Assembly (NCBI GenBank): GCA_039908525.1
Contig: JAMOAY010000010.1
Location: 1-64,000 of the forward strand
Length of the DNA stretch: 64,000 nucleotides
Source of the DNA: Magnetaquicoccus sp039908525
GTDB lineage: Bacteria > Pseudomonadota > Magnetococcia > Magnetococcales > Magnetaquicoccaceae
Reading direction: 5' to 3'
The notes under the pieces are model-generated. The model was not told the DNA's origin. It ran no database searches and worked only from the letters and a program-made list of their open reading frames with translations. Below, piece by piece: positions 34,919 to 43,999 of the stretch. Numbering within the stretch: position 1 is the first letter of the stretch; each line of letters starts with the position of its first letter. Both the position numbers and the translations under genes were made by a program.

Positions 34919-35854
34919 TCAGCAGCGGGCACAGGCGCACGAATGGCTGCCGGAGTTTCGGTACAGTGCTGCCAGGTTTTCTGTTTCTGTGGCGGACCAG
35001 TTGTGTCGGGCGCGCAGATGGATGCGTTCCATCCAGGTGACCAGGGCACCGAGTGCGCGCTCTGCCTCCGGGGTGTCGATGGAAAAAAGAAGGTGCCCCG
35101 TTACGACCTCTGAGCGGCGCTCTACCCTGAGCAGATTGCCCGGCAGTGACAGCCGTTGGTCCACGCACCAATGGAAAGTGAGTTCCAGCAGGGCGCCTTC
35201 CGGCAAAAAGGGTTCCTCGTCGGGAAAGAGAAAACTGCAGCCGCCGATTCCCAGCTCCAGCAGGACGACATCCAGGGTGTTCCCCTCCTGGCTTTTGATC
35301 TGGAGTACCATATCGGTCGCTTCGGCGTAGGGGATGCGGATGGCGTCGCGCCGCTCTCCGCGAACCGGTGGCGAGGGCGTTGCGGAGGAGGGGGGTGGGG
35401 CAGCCACCGACTGCGCATAGGCCGAGGCGGTCGGGGTGGGAGGAGGTCGGTGGGGGGGAGACAGGAGCGCACCCTGGAACGGCAAACGCTGTCGCCACAG
35501 GGGCGCGTAGACGCCCAGATTGAGCAACAGCACCCCACAGCCAAGAAGGGCAAACCCCCAGGCGGGCACCCCTCCCGGCACCCACAGCTCCGGGTAGAGC
35601 AGCGGTCGCAGAAATTGCTCCACAAAACCGGGGGTATCACCCGCCTGCTGACCCGCTGATCGCCAATGATCCTCCAACAGGGTCAGGGGGCAGTTCCAGC
35701 CACCCACCTCCACCGCCACCCCCCAGGCAACACAAGGCAGATGCAGCCACGCCAACCGGGGCCAACGGCGCACCAGCCATCCTCCACCCAGCACAAAGAC
35801 GACAAAGAGGAGGTGAAAACAGAGCACCCCGTCGGCCAGCCATCGGTCGCTCAT
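34919..35854 (-). CDS. DUF2784-PilZ fusion membrane protein
   Basis: The 311-residue product starts with a DUF2784-like four-helix membrane domain (about 8-125; LHLPCVAWGVAVEVGGWNCPLTLLE is characteristic). A Pro/Ser/Ala-rich linker (about 130-165) leads to a cytoplasmic PilZ-like domain at about 168-285. The c-di-GMP motifs are partly conserved: RGERRDAIRIP resembles RxxxR, while the second motif reads LELGIGGCSF where D/N-x-S-x-x-G is usual. Binding of c-di-GMP is therefore plausible but not certain. The C-terminus is Cys/His-rich. It follows ettA by 19 bp on the same strand. Confidence 0.78.
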   Translation of the reverse strand: MSDRWLADGVLCFHLLFVVFVLGGGWLVRRWPRLAWLHLPCVAWGVAVEVGGWNCPLTLLEDHWRSAGQQAGDTPGFVEQFLRPLLYPELWVPGGVPAWGFALLGCGVLLLNLGVYAPLWRQRLPFQGALLSPPHRPPPTPTASAYAQSVAAPPPSSATPSPPVRGERRDAIRIPYAEATDMVLQIKSQEGNTLDVVLLELGIGGCSFLFPDEEPFLPEGALLELTFHWCVDQRLSLPGNLLRVERRSEVVTGHLLFSIDTPEAERALGALVTWMERIHLRARHNWSATETENLAALYRNSGSHSCACARC

Positions 35855-35873
35855 GGTATCCTGGAGCTTCGGT

Positions 35874-37553
35874 CTAGTGGGTCAGTTTTTTGAAACGCAC
35901 CCGATGCGGTTGATCGGCCTCGGTACCCAGTCGCTGCTTGCGGTCTGCGGCATACTCCTGGTAGTTGCCCTCGAAAAAGGTGACCTGTGCCTCATCCTCA
36001 AAGGCCAGAATATGGGTAACAATCCGGTCCAAAAACCAACGATCGTGGGAGACCACCACCGCGCTGCCTGCAAAACCGCTGATCGCCTCTTCCAGAGCCC
36101 GCAGCGTCTCCACATCCAGATCGTTGGTCGGTTCATCCAGCAGCAGCACATTGCCCCCGCTTTTGACCACCCGCGCCAGATGAACCCGGTTGCGCTCGCC
36201 ACCGGATAGATACTTGACCTTTTTTTGTTGATCTGCCCCCTTGAAGTTGAACCAGGAGACATACGAGCGGGAGTTGACCTCCCGTCCCCCCAGATCCAGC
36301 ATCTCCTGACCGTCGGAGATGACATCCCAGACATTCTTGTCCGGATCCAGACCGGCCCGGCTCTGATCGATATGGGCCAACTGTACCGTTTCGCCCAGGA
36401 GCAATCGGCCCCCATCCGGTTTTTCGGTGCCGGTCAGCAGGCGCAGCAAGGTGCTCTTGCCGGCCCCGTTGCCGCCGATAACCCCCAGAATGCCTCCCCT
36501 GGGCAGACGGAAAGAGAGATTGTCCATCAACAACCGCTCCCCGAACCCCTTGCTGAGTCCTTCTGCCTCGATCACCAGATCCCCCAGGCGGGGTCCTGAA
36601 GGGATGAACAAGGTGTTGGTCTCCCGACGCTGCTCGCGGGATTCGGCCGCCAGGGTCTCGTAGGCATGGATGCGTGCCTTGTTCTTGGCCTGCCGGGCCC
36701 GCGGCGAGGCGCGCACCCAGCTCAACTCCTCCTGCAGACGCCGCCTTCGGGAGTCATCCTCCCGTTTTTCCTGGCCCAGACGCTGCTCCTTCTGCTCCAG
36801 CCAGGAGGTGTAGTTTCCTTTCCAGGGAATGCCGTGACCCCGGTCCAACTCCAGGATCCAACCCGCCACGTTGTCCAGGAAATAACGGTCATGGGTGACC
36901 GCCACCACCATGCCGGGATAGTTCTGCAGGAACTGCTCCAGCCAGGCGACAGAGTCGGCATCCAGATGGTTGGTCGGTTCGTCCAGCAGCAGCAGGTCCG
37001 GGGTGGAGAGCAGCAACCGGCACAAGGCCACCCGGCGCCGTTCCCCCCCGGAGAGGGTGTTGACATCCGCATCCCAGGCAGGCAGACGCAGTGCATCGGC
37101 GGCGATCTCCAGCTTGCGGTCCAGATCCCAGCCGTCCACCCGGTCGATCGCCTCCTGCAGCTCCCCCTGTTCGTGAATCAGGGCATTCATCTCCTCATCG
37201 GACATCGGCTCGGCAAACCGCATCGACAGCTCGTTGTAGCGGTCCAGCAGCGCCTTGGTCTCCGCCACCCCCTCTTCCACATTGCCCCGCACCCCCTTGT
37301 TGGGGTTAAGTTCCGGTTCCTGTGGAAGGAAACCGGCACGCAACCCGGCGGCCATCATTGCCTCGCCGGTGAATTCGTGATCCTCCCCGGCCATGATGCG
37401 CAACAGGCTGGACTTGCCCGAGCCGTTCAGACCCAACACACCGATCTTGGCGCCCGGCAGAAACGAGAGAGATATATCCTGCAAAATGATACGCTTGGGT
37501 GGAACAACTTTAGTCACCCGATGCATGGTGAACACATATTGAGGGTTGGCCAT
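35874..37553 (-). CDS. ettA: Energy-dependent translational throttle protein, ABC-F ATPase
   Basis: The 559-residue cytoplasmic ABC-F protein has two ATPase domains. Walker A motifs are GLNGSGKS (about 40-47) and GGNGAGKS, signatures LSGGERRRV and LSGGERNRV, and Walker B LLLLDEPTNHLD and LLLDEPTNDLD. The arm and linker lengths and the VVPPKRIILQDISLSF opening are EttA-specific. In E. coli EttA binds the ribosomal E site and gates the first peptide bond by ATP/ADP ratio. It lies 8 bp downstream of ilvE and just upstream of the PilZ fusion gene. Confidence 0.95.
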   Translation of the reverse strand: MANPQYVFTMHRVTKVVPPKRIILQDISLSFLPGAKIGVLGLNGSGKSSLLRIMAGEDHEFTGEAMMAAGLRAGFLPQEPELNPNKGVRGNVEEGVAETKALLDRYNELSMRFAEPMSDEEMNALIHEQGELQEAIDRVDGWDLDRKLEIAADALRLPAWDADVNTLSGGERRRVALCRLLLSTPDLLLLDEPTNHLDADSVAWLEQFLQNYPGMVVAVTHDRYFLDNVAGWILELDRGHGIPWKGNYTSWLEQKEQRLGQEKREDDSRRRRLQEELSWVRASPRARQAKNKARIHAYETLAAESREQRRETNTLFIPSGPRLGDLVIEAEGLSKGFGERLLMDNLSFRLPRGGILGVIGGNGAGKSTLLRLLTGTEKPDGGRLLLGETVQLAHIDQSRAGLDPDKNVWDVISDGQEMLDLGGREVNSRSYVSWFNFKGADQQKKVKYLSGGERNRVHLARVVKSGGNVLLLDEPTNDLDVETLRALEEAISGFAGSAVVVSHDRWFLDRIVTHILAFEDEAQVTFFEGNYQEYAADRKQRLGTEADQPHRVRFKKLTH

Positions 37554-37561
37554 GATTTTAT

Positions 37562-38494
37562 CTACTCCACAAAAGTCAACCAGCCCACGTGTCGGGGATG
37601 GCGGCCATGAACGACATCAAAAAAACGCTGCTGGATCTGTTTGGTCACCGGGCCGGCGCTCCCTTTGCCGATCTGCCGCCCATCCAGCTCGCGAATGGGG
37701 GTGATTTCGGCCGCTGTGCCGGTAAAGAACGCCTCTTCTGCAATCCACACCTCATCCCTGGGGAAGCGCTGTTCCCGTACGGGAATATTCATCTCTGCCG
37801 CCAACTGGATGACGGTATCTCGGGTGATTCCCTCCAGGGCCGAGTCCAGGGGAGGGGTCAACAGGGTGCCGTTGCGTTGCAGGATGAAAATATTCTCCCC
37901 CGAACCTTCGGCAACATACCCCTCGGTGTCGAGCAGCAATGCCTCGTCAAAGCCGCTGGCCAGTGCTTCGGTTTTGGCCAGTACCGAGTTGGGATAGTTG
38001 CCGACCGATTTGGCCCGGGTCATGGTCACGTTCGGGTGGTGGCGGGTGTAGGAGGAGGTTTTGATGCGGATACCATTGGCCATGCCCTCTTCCCCCAGGT
38101 AGGCGCCCCATTCCCAGGCGGCAACCGCCGCACGCACCCGGCAGGAAGCCGGGTTCAACCCCATACCCTCCGCCCCGTAAAAAATGATCGGTCGAATATA
38201 GCCAGAGCGCAACCGGTTGGCGCGAATCACCTCGATACAGGCGGCCGTCACCTCCTGGACCGTGAAGGGCACCTTCATGTTCAGGATGTGGGCCGAGCGA
38301 AACAGCCGTTCGACATGCTCCGACAGGCGAAACACCGCTGGCCCCGACTCGGTGGCATAACAGCGAATCCCCTCAAAAACACCATACCCGTAATGCAACG
38401 TGTGGGTCAGGATGTGCACTTTGGCCTCCCGCCACTCAACCCAGTGGCCATCCATCCATATCTTGCCATCCCGATCTTCCATGGATTTGCTCAT
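37562..38494 (-). CDS. ilvE: Branched-chain amino-acid aminotransferase
   Basis: The 310-residue class-IV PLP enzyme interconverts Val, Leu and Ile with their 2-oxo acids using glutamate/2-oxoglutarate. Family blocks seen are HYGYGVFEGIRCY, the PLP Lys in TRAKSVGNYPNS, EALLLDTEGYVAEGSGENIF and the C-terminal EAFFTGTAAEITPI. Length is typical of bacterial IlvE. GGGAG is placed about 10 nt before the ATG at 38494. It is the first gene of an ilvE-ettA-PilZ run. Confidence 0.95.
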   Translation of the reverse strand: MSKSMEDRDGKIWMDGHWVEWREAKVHILTHTLHYGYGVFEGIRCYATESGPAVFRLSEHVERLFRSAHILNMKVPFTVQEVTAACIEVIRANRLRSGYIRPIIFYGAEGMGLNPASCRVRAAVAAWEWGAYLGEEGMANGIRIKTSSYTRHHPNVTMTRAKSVGNYPNSVLAKTEALASGFDEALLLDTEGYVAEGSGENIFILQRNGTLLTPPLDSALEGITRDTVIQLAAEMNIPVREQRFPRDEVWIAEEAFFTGTAAEITPIRELDGRQIGKGSAGPVTKQIQQRFFDVVHGRHPRHVGWLTFVE

Positions 38495-38708
38495 CTGTCA
38501 AAACTCCCGTCCGGCCCGTGCTGGTTGTTGGGGGGCTGTGGTTTGTTGTGAGATACCCGGTGCGCGTGGCGCAACCCCCGCAGAACGAGGTCTTTCCACA
38601 GCCCGCCGCTCCGCTCCGTGCATTCGGAGAGGTTTTGGTATCGGAATTGCTGTCATGCTTGTCAGCCAATCGAAACGCCCGTCGTATCCAACTGGAGTCC
38701 ATCATCCC

Positions 38709-39128
38709 ATGCATGAAACCAATCTACACCACGAAACAGCCGCTGTCATGCCACCCCCGGGCTGGTGCAGCGATTCACAGCGGTTTGCGGAAGAGGAGGA
38801 GAACCTTCTCTGCCTCGACGCGATATTAGAACAGCATATTCGGGAAAAAGGCAACCGGGCTTGCGCATCATCGGCTGAGGATGGCGTGGCCTCGCGTGCG
38901 CTGCTCGACAATGGCCTGCTGGATCGGAACCCCGGAGAGTGTGCAAGTAACCTGATGACAGCCAATGTACGGCCCGGCTCCAGTTTGCGTCTCTCTTTGT
39001 GGGGCAGGAGTGCCGCCAGGAAACTGGGCCAGGAGAGCTCACTGCCCGTGGGGGAGGGGTTGACCGGTCCACGCTCCAACGCGCTGATCAGACGGTACAC
39101 CCAATGGTACACCGTTCATCCACGGTGA
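38709..39128 (+). CDS. Hypothetical protein, weakly supported
   Basis: The open frame of 139 residues from ATG 38709 (GGAG upstream at 14 nt) occupies an otherwise empty 660-bp gap. Its composition is acidic then Ser/Arg-rich, with no recognised domain, signal or membrane segment. Reverse-strand frames across the same bases are Arg/Pro/Ser-rich and less protein-like. It could be a genuine small lineage-specific gene or non-coding DNA. Confidence 0.3.
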   Translation: MHETNLHHETAAVMPPPGWCSDSQRFAEEEENLLCLDAILEQHIREKGNRACASSAEDGVASRALLDNGLLDRNPGECASNLMTANVRPGSSLRLSLWGRSAARKLGQESSLPVGEGLTGPRSNALIRRYTQWYTVHPR

Positions 39129-39162
39129 TGGAAGGCGTCTTTTGAAACCCGGACAGTATAAC

Positions 39163-39540
39163 ATGAACATGGCATATGCCCAGTCCACGTTGGGAATCGG
39201 TGAGCTGCTGAACCGCTTGGCCAAGCGGGCCAGAGCGGAGCGTCTGGAGGCGGCGCTGCCGCTGATCAATGCGTTGCGCAGCGCTTTTGCGCCCGAAAAG
39301 AAGGTGCCCGGCGCCCCTGTCGGTGTTTTGACTGTCGGGGATTGGCTGGAACTTCTGGAACGTTGGGATGCCATGCTGGGCACCCTCCACCAGCGTCGGA
39401 TTCACTTCATGCGTGACTTTTTCCAGGAGGCCATGGCCAACCTGCCCGCCAGTGCTCCCACCCCCTTCGTCCATGCCCTGCAGGAGCTGATTGCGACCAT
39501 GGATGCCCTGCTGCCCGGCAGCCCCCACGCATCCTCCTGA
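39163..39540 (+). CDS. Small helical protein of unknown function
   Basis: The product is 125 residues and unrecognised. It has an Ala/Leu/Arg-rich helical N-terminal half (LLNRLAKRARAERLEAALPL), a predicted loop around KKVPGAPVGVL, and a second helical region ending in Pro/Ser. There is no signal peptide or membrane segment. The TTG at 39142 with GGAAGG 7 nt upstream is a credible alternative start adding seven residues. A possible terminator follows at 39607. Confidence 0.55.
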   Translation: MNMAYAQSTLGIGELLNRLAKRARAERLEAALPLINALRSAFAPEKKVPGAPVGVLTVGDWLELLERWDAMLGTLHQRRIHFMRDFFQEAMANLPASAPTPFVHALQELIATMDALLPGSPHASS

Positions 39541-39606
39541 TCCTTCACAGCCGCCAGCCCCCCTTCTTCCGGGAAAAAGGTTATCGAAACCCTTGTCAGG
39601 GTTCAT

Positions 39607-39631
39607 GAGGCGTTTTGGTGCCTCTGTTTTG
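39607..39631 (+). terminator. Possible terminator after the small helical protein gene
   Basis: A short stem GAGGC (39607-39611) and GCCTC (39620-39624) is followed by TGTTTTG. The stem is weak, so this is tentative. A second small palindrome, AACCCT-TGTC-AGGGTT, precedes it. Confidence 0.35.
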
Positions 39632-39665
39632 ATGGTACAATGACTACATTGGCCGGTCAGGCGGG

Positions 39666-39724
39666 CGGCCAGGATGGCCGTCCACTGCGGAAGAGTGGGG
39701 GTGGGCGGGTGCTCCGAACGGAGC
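39666..39724. repeat. Two GC-rich palindromes upstream of the ExeA-like gene
   Basis: CGGCCA-GGA-TGGCCG lies at 39666-39680, and GCTCCG-AA-CGGAGC at 39711-39724. They have the same style (short perfect arms, 2-4 nt loop) as the other palindromes in this window. No T-run follows, so an intergenic repeat is more likely than a terminator. Confidence 0.4.
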
Positions 39725-39789
39725 GGTCGGCCCATGCCGCAGGGGCGCTCCTGTATTCATCAAAACAGACCATGGTAGTGCAATAGACA

Positions 39790-40995
39790 ATGGATCTTAC
39801 AACCGACCGGTCTGTGTTGGGCAGCCGATTCAATGCGCAGCCGTTCTTTACGGCCAGAAGCCATGCTCCTGTCTGGCAGATGCTGCGCACCAGCATTGCC
39901 CGGGGCGAGGGGGTGATCCTCCTGACCGGCGAGGCCGGTGTTGGCAAGAGCCAGCTGTTGCTGCGTTTGCAGGGGCTGTTGCCCGAGACCTGGGATATGG
40001 CCCTGATTCCCGATGGGGGCCAACCTCAGGCACTTTTCACCGAGTCCTTGTGTGAAGCGGTTGGCGCCGACATTGCCGGACCCCAGGAGTGGTCCGTGAC
40101 GGCCGAAGAGGTTCTGGACGCCATCACCAATCGGGTGGAATTTGGCCGCAACCTGTTGGTTGTCATCGACGATGCGCACCGTTTGACCCAGGAAAATCTT
40201 AATATTCTCAACAGTATCCTTCTTTTTGCCGTCAGCCAGGCGCGTCCGGTGCAGATCTTGTTGGTGGGGAGACCGGAGCTTGCTCACTGTCTGGAACTGC
40301 CCGCTTTTCAATTGTTGCGCAACGCCGCGATCGCCACCGAATCGCTTCCTCCTTTGTCCCGCCTGGAGGTATTGGAGTATCTCCGTTTTCAATCCCGGCG
40401 TTTGCTGGGGAGAACCCCGCGCATCACGTGGCCAGCCTGGTTCGAAGTGGTTGCCGCCAGTCAGGGCAATCCACAGCAGATCAATCTGTTGCTGCATAAA
40501 ATTGTGTTTCTGAACAGGGGACGCGACGTCTCTTTTCTGACGGGGTCGTTGATCAGCAAGGGGCGCATGGCCTTGGATCCCAACTACCACCCTTTGCCGG
40601 GGAGGGGGTTCATCCCCTGGGTGGCTTTGGCGCTGTTGTTGTGCCTGGCCGGGAGCGTGGGAGGAGTGCTGTTTTTGCTTGGATCGTCGCCGGTATCGTT
40701 TGTAAAACCACTGGCGGACCAGCCGTTACGGGTCCAATCACCGCCCTCTCCCGTCCAGAAAGAGCTGCCTGCCCAGGCAGGGGAGCCCATCCAGGAGGGC
40801 CACCGCATGGCACCCGTCCAGACAAAAGAGATGCCAGCCTCTCCGGTGGCGCCGGCCGTTGCCATCCAGGAGTCTGCTACACCGTCACAAAACGGCGGCG
40901 AAACGGTCCAGGAGCCCTCCGTGCTCCCTGGGCAGTCGCTACCACCGCCCGTGTCCAAGCCGCTGAAACGGACAACGCCAGCGCCGGGAACCTGA
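39790..40995 (+). CDS. ExeA/MshM-type AAA ATPase with C-terminal membrane segment
   Basis: The 401-residue product has an AAA domain of the ExeA (general secretion) family. It opens with FNAQPFF; Walker A is GEAGVGKS (47-54) and Walker B LLVVIDDAHRL. A single membrane segment follows at about 276-300, then a Pro/Gln/Glu-rich tail that should be periplasmic. It lacks the peptidoglycan-binding domain of full ExeA. Relatives help assemble envelope-spanning secretion or pilus machines. No secretin or pilus genes are adjacent, so the partner is unknown. Confidence 0.82.
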   Translation: MDLTTDRSVLGSRFNAQPFFTARSHAPVWQMLRTSIARGEGVILLTGEAGVGKSQLLLRLQGLLPETWDMALIPDGGQPQALFTESLCEAVGADIAGPQEWSVTAEEVLDAITNRVEFGRNLLVVIDDAHRLTQENLNILNSILLFAVSQARPVQILLVGRPELAHCLELPAFQLLRNAAIATESLPPLSRLEVLEYLRFQSRRLLGRTPRITWPAWFEVVAASQGNPQQINLLLHKIVFLNRGRDVSFLTGSLISKGRMALDPNYHPLPGRGFIPWVALALLLCLAGSVGGVLFLLGSSPVSFVKPLADQPLRVQSPPSPVQKELPAQAGEPIQEGHRMAPVQTKEMPASPVAPAVAIQESATPSQNGGETVQEPSVLPGQSLPPPVSKPLKRTTPAPGT

Positions 40996-41015
40996 ACGGT
41001 GCCGACCGTGTTCCG

Positions 41016-41053
41016 TGACACCTTCCACACCGTGTACACGGGGGTGTGGTGTC
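41016..41053. repeat. Long imperfect inverted repeat between convergent genes
   Basis: TGACACCTTCCACACC (41016-41031) is complementary, with a 2-nt bulge and some offset, to GGTGTGGTGTCA ending at 41053. It lies between the ExeA-like stop and the TPR gene stop. An A-run (not a T-run) follows on the plus strand, so it is not a standard intrinsic terminator in either direction. Confidence 0.45.
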
Positions 41054-41114
41054 AAAAAATATGAAAGCGTTCTGCAAGGGGTGCGATCTGATATCTGGAT
41101 CCGCCAAAAAAATG

Positions 41115-42554
41115 TCACCTGATAAGGAGGGGCGGGGCCTCCCCCTGCGGGATGGGCAGGATACCGCCCAGGCTCAATAAACGCTCCTTCATGCTCTGCC
41201 ATTGTTGCGCAAAGAGGGCAAAATTGGCCGGGGCGTCCCGCTGTTTTTCCTCCTGCTCTTTGAGCAACTCTCCATGGAAACGGTGCGCTATTTGGTATTC
41301 CAGATGATCCGGTCCCAGGGTGTTGCTCAGTATTTCCGAGACCTCCTGAAGAGTACGCAGGGCGAGAGCCCCCTTGCCCTGCATCTGTTGCGCCCTGGCC
41401 AAGCCCGAAAGTGCCCGGGCCAGGGTCGTGGCCTTCTCCTGTTGGCGCAGCAGGGTGATGCTGCGATTATACAGATCGACAGCGGGGTCCGGTTGATTTT
41501 CCATGCGTAAGTTGTCTGCCAGATCGAGCAATACTTCCGCCGTTCTTTCGTGAGCGGTTCCGTACCACTCTTCCACCAGGGCAAGGCTGCGGACAATCAC
41601 GGGTCTGCTGAGGTTGGGTTTACCCACCTTCTGATAGCCCGTGGCCAGTTTTTTCAACAAAGGCAACAGTTCGGGATGGTGGCTGCCCCGCATGTTTTCT
41701 GAGATGGCCAACGCACTTTTGTACAACTCGATGGCCTGGGCATACTCCCCGTCGTGGAACATGATGTGGGCCAGAGTGGTGAGCACCTCGACCCGGGCAC
41801 TGTGGTAGGGGCCGCTGCTCTCCATCAGGATCTCCTTGGACTGCTGCAGAAGGGGCACCGCCTGCTCCTCTCGATCCTTCTGGAGATGGGCCTTGGCCTG
41901 TCGTGCCAGGATGATGGCATCTCCCGGTGTTTCCATTGTCAAAGCCTGTTCCTGGATCTCGGTCATGCGTTGTTGCAACCGCTCTGCCTCCTGGGGACGC
42001 TCCTGGATCCTGTGGATTTCGGCCAACTGCTCCAGAATGCGGACCAGCAGCAGATGGCCGGGGTTGGCTGCAGTTTCCACGATGGTGAGAGCCCGTTCCA
42101 GGGAAAGACGCGCCAGGGAAAGGCGGGAGAGGGCAAACTGAATGGCCGCCAGCTCGCCCAGAGGCTGCACGAGGAGCAGATCCGAGGAACCCAACCGTGC
42201 TTCCAGCAACTGCAGCAGCTCGGTTTGGCATGTTTCGGCCTGGATCAGGTTCTGCTGCCGATGGTGAAAGCGGGCCATGCGTGCCAGACTCCAGGCAAGG
42301 CGCTGATTACCCGGTTCCAAAGGCGCGCCGGCCTGACGCTTTTTCTGCAACAGAGTGTCCGCCTCCTGAAATGCCTGAGGGGTTGTGGCCGACAAGGCCA
42401 GATCGACGAAAGTCGCCCATCCTTCGGTGGGTGACGCAGCGATCTGCAGAGGGGTAGCACCAAGGAACAGCGCCAGAAGGGCACCGATCAACCGGGGAGG
42501 CCCATGTTTGACGGGGAGAGATTGGGGAGTCCTGAACGGAAGTGGTTTTGCCAT
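41115..42554 (-). CDS. Secreted tetratricopeptide-repeat protein
   Basis: The 479-residue product has an N-terminal signal (hydrophobic core LIGALLALFLGATPL, cleavage near residue 40). Almost the whole remainder is TPR/kinesin-light-chain-like helical repeats of about 42 residues (for example LAEIHRIQERPQEAERL, LAHIMFHDGEYAQAIELY, LADNLRMENQPDPAVDLY). Such proteins are periplasmic scaffolds; the partner is unknown. AGGA lies 5 nt before the ATG. It follows secG by 66 bp on the same strand. Confidence 0.82.
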   Translation of the reverse strand: MAKPLPFRTPQSLPVKHGPPRLIGALLALFLGATPLQIAASPTEGWATFVDLALSATTPQAFQEADTLLQKKRQAGAPLEPGNQRLAWSLARMARFHHRQQNLIQAETCQTELLQLLEARLGSSDLLLVQPLGELAAIQFALSRLSLARLSLERALTIVETAANPGHLLLVRILEQLAEIHRIQERPQEAERLQQRMTEIQEQALTMETPGDAIILARQAKAHLQKDREEQAVPLLQQSKEILMESSGPYHSARVEVLTTLAHIMFHDGEYAQAIELYKSALAISENMRGSHHPELLPLLKKLATGYQKVGKPNLSRPVIVRSLALVEEWYGTAHERTAEVLLDLADNLRMENQPDPAVDLYNRSITLLRQQEKATTLARALSGLARAQQMQGKGALALRTLQEVSEILSNTLGPDHLEYQIAHRFHGELLKEQEEKQRDAPANFALFAQQWQSMKERLLSLGGILPIPQGEAPPLLIR

Positions 42555-42620
42555 GGTTCCTGGCCCTGCGCCACCCCCCTCCAGGTCTCAAGAGGGGGAT
42601 GGACATGGCCCGTACCGGGA

Positions 42621-43094
42621 TTATGGGTTGGATTTGGGCACCGACGGGAAGGCCGCCTCGTTGCCCTTTTCTGGGGCGGGCAGGGAGGGGATGGCCCTCT
42701 GGCCCTCGGAGGCCTCCCGGGGGAGCGGGTTGCCCGCTGCGGGGGCTTCGTGGCCATCGGGCAGTTTGGCCGACTCTTTGCCGGGAGGTGCCGGGTTTGT
42801 TTCCAGCGGTTCGGTCGCGGTGTGGGGCGTTGCAGGCAGCTTTTCCATGACGGAGACATTGGCCCCTTTCTGCGAGGTGACGAAGGACAAGGAGAGGCTG
42901 GTGATCATGAACACAGTGGCCAATCCGGCCGTCACCTTGCCCAGGAAGCTGCCGGATCCCCGGGCACCAAAGACACTTTGGGAGCTGCCGCCGAAAGCAG
43001 CGCCCATGTCCGCTCCGCTGCCTTTTTGCAGCAGGACGATAAAAATCAGGGCCAGCGAGACCAGAATATGGACGACCGTGATGATGAGCGTCAT
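42621..43094 (-). CDS. secG: SecG, protein-export membrane protein
   Basis: The N-terminal 75 residues are a canonical SecG with two membrane helices and the conserved loop LLQKGSGADMGAAFGG...FGARGSGSFLGK. It assists SecYE in preprotein translocation. The C-terminal half (about 80-157) is an unusually long Pro/Glu/Ala-rich cytoplasmic or periplasmic tail, giving 157 residues against about 110 in E. coli. It starts 11 bp after the tpiA stop, the common tpiA-secG arrangement. Confidence 0.93.
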   Translation of the reverse strand: MTLIITVVHILVSLALIFIVLLQKGSGADMGAAFGGSSQSVFGARGSGSFLGKVTAGLATVFMITSLSLSFVTSQKGANVSVMEKLPATPHTATEPLETNPAPPGKESAKLPDGHEAPAAGNPLPREASEGQRAIPSLPAPEKGNEAAFPSVPKSNP

Positions 43095-43105
43095 GATGAA
43101 CCTGT

Positions 43106-43906
43106 TTACTCCGCAGTTGACAGAGGGGCGGGATAGGCGTCCATGATGGCGAGAAAGCTGGCAGCCGTCAGGGAAGCCCCACCGATCAGCCCACCATCCA
43201 CATCCGGCAGGGAGAAGATGGTTGCCGCATGGGTGGGCGTCACGGAGCCACCATAGAGAATTTGTATGCGGGAAGCAATGGGTGCACCCAGGAAGTCGCT
43301 TAATTGTCCACGGATGAAGGCATGCACCTCCTGGATCTGGGCGTTGGTGGCGTGCTGCCCGGTGCCGATGGCCCACACCGGTTCATAGGCCACGGTCCAG
43401 TTGGTGCGTTGTTCCCCCTCAGCAGGCAACGGGGAGAGGATGGCCGACAATTGGCGTTGGATTACGGTCAGGGTATGCCCGGCCTGGCGCTCCTGCAGGG
43501 ACTCGCCGAGGCAGACGATGGGCCGCAGACCTTCCCGCAAGGCCGCAACCATTTTGCGGGCAATGCACGCATCCGACTCGCCCAACAGGGTGCGTCGTTC
43601 CGAATGGCCGACAATGACATGGCTGCAGCCCACATCGCGCAGCATGGCCGCAGAAATTTCCCCCGTGAAGGAGCCTTTTTCCTGTTCGGAGAGGTTCTGT
43701 CCACCCAGACGGATGGAGGAGCCCCTCAGGGAGTGGCCAACGGCCAGCAGGCTGGTGAAGGGGGGGCACAACACGACATCGCAGGCAAGGCGGGCGGCGC
43801 GTTCCCGTTCGGCCACACCGGCACAGACCTCCTCCGCGAGGGTTTGGCCGAATGCGACCAGACCATTCATTTTCCAATTGCCCACCACCAAACCCCGACC
43901 GTGCAT
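43106..43906 (-). CDS. tpiA: Triosephosphate isomerase
   Basis: The 266-residue glycolytic and gluconeogenic enzyme interconverts dihydroxyacetone phosphate and glyceraldehyde 3-phosphate. Visible motifs are the substrate Lys in NWKMNG, catalytic His in VGHSERR, catalytic Glu in AYEPVWAIGTG and the phosphate-gripping YGGSV. The ATG at 43906 gives the normal N-terminus a few residues before GNWKMN and is preceded by GGACAGAGG; a start 12 codons upstream is not needed. Confidence 0.95.
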   Translation of the reverse strand: MHGRGLVVGNWKMNGLVAFGQTLAEEVCAGVAERERAARLACDVVLCPPFTSLLAVGHSLRGSSIRLGGQNLSEQEKGSFTGEISAAMLRDVGCSHVIVGHSERRTLLGESDACIARKMVAALREGLRPIVCLGESLQERQAGHTLTVIQRQLSAILSPLPAEGEQRTNWTVAYEPVWAIGTGQHATNAQIQEVHAFIRGQLSDFLGAPIASRIQILYGGSVTPTHAATIFSLPDVDGGLIGGASLTAASFLAIMDAYPAPLSTAE

Positions 43907-43999
43907 CCTCTGTCCAGCCCCCTGTGGTTTTTGTAGTACCATTCCCCCAACCGTTCGTCATTCTACAAGAGGGAATACGGAAAAATCCAGCTGTGCTGT

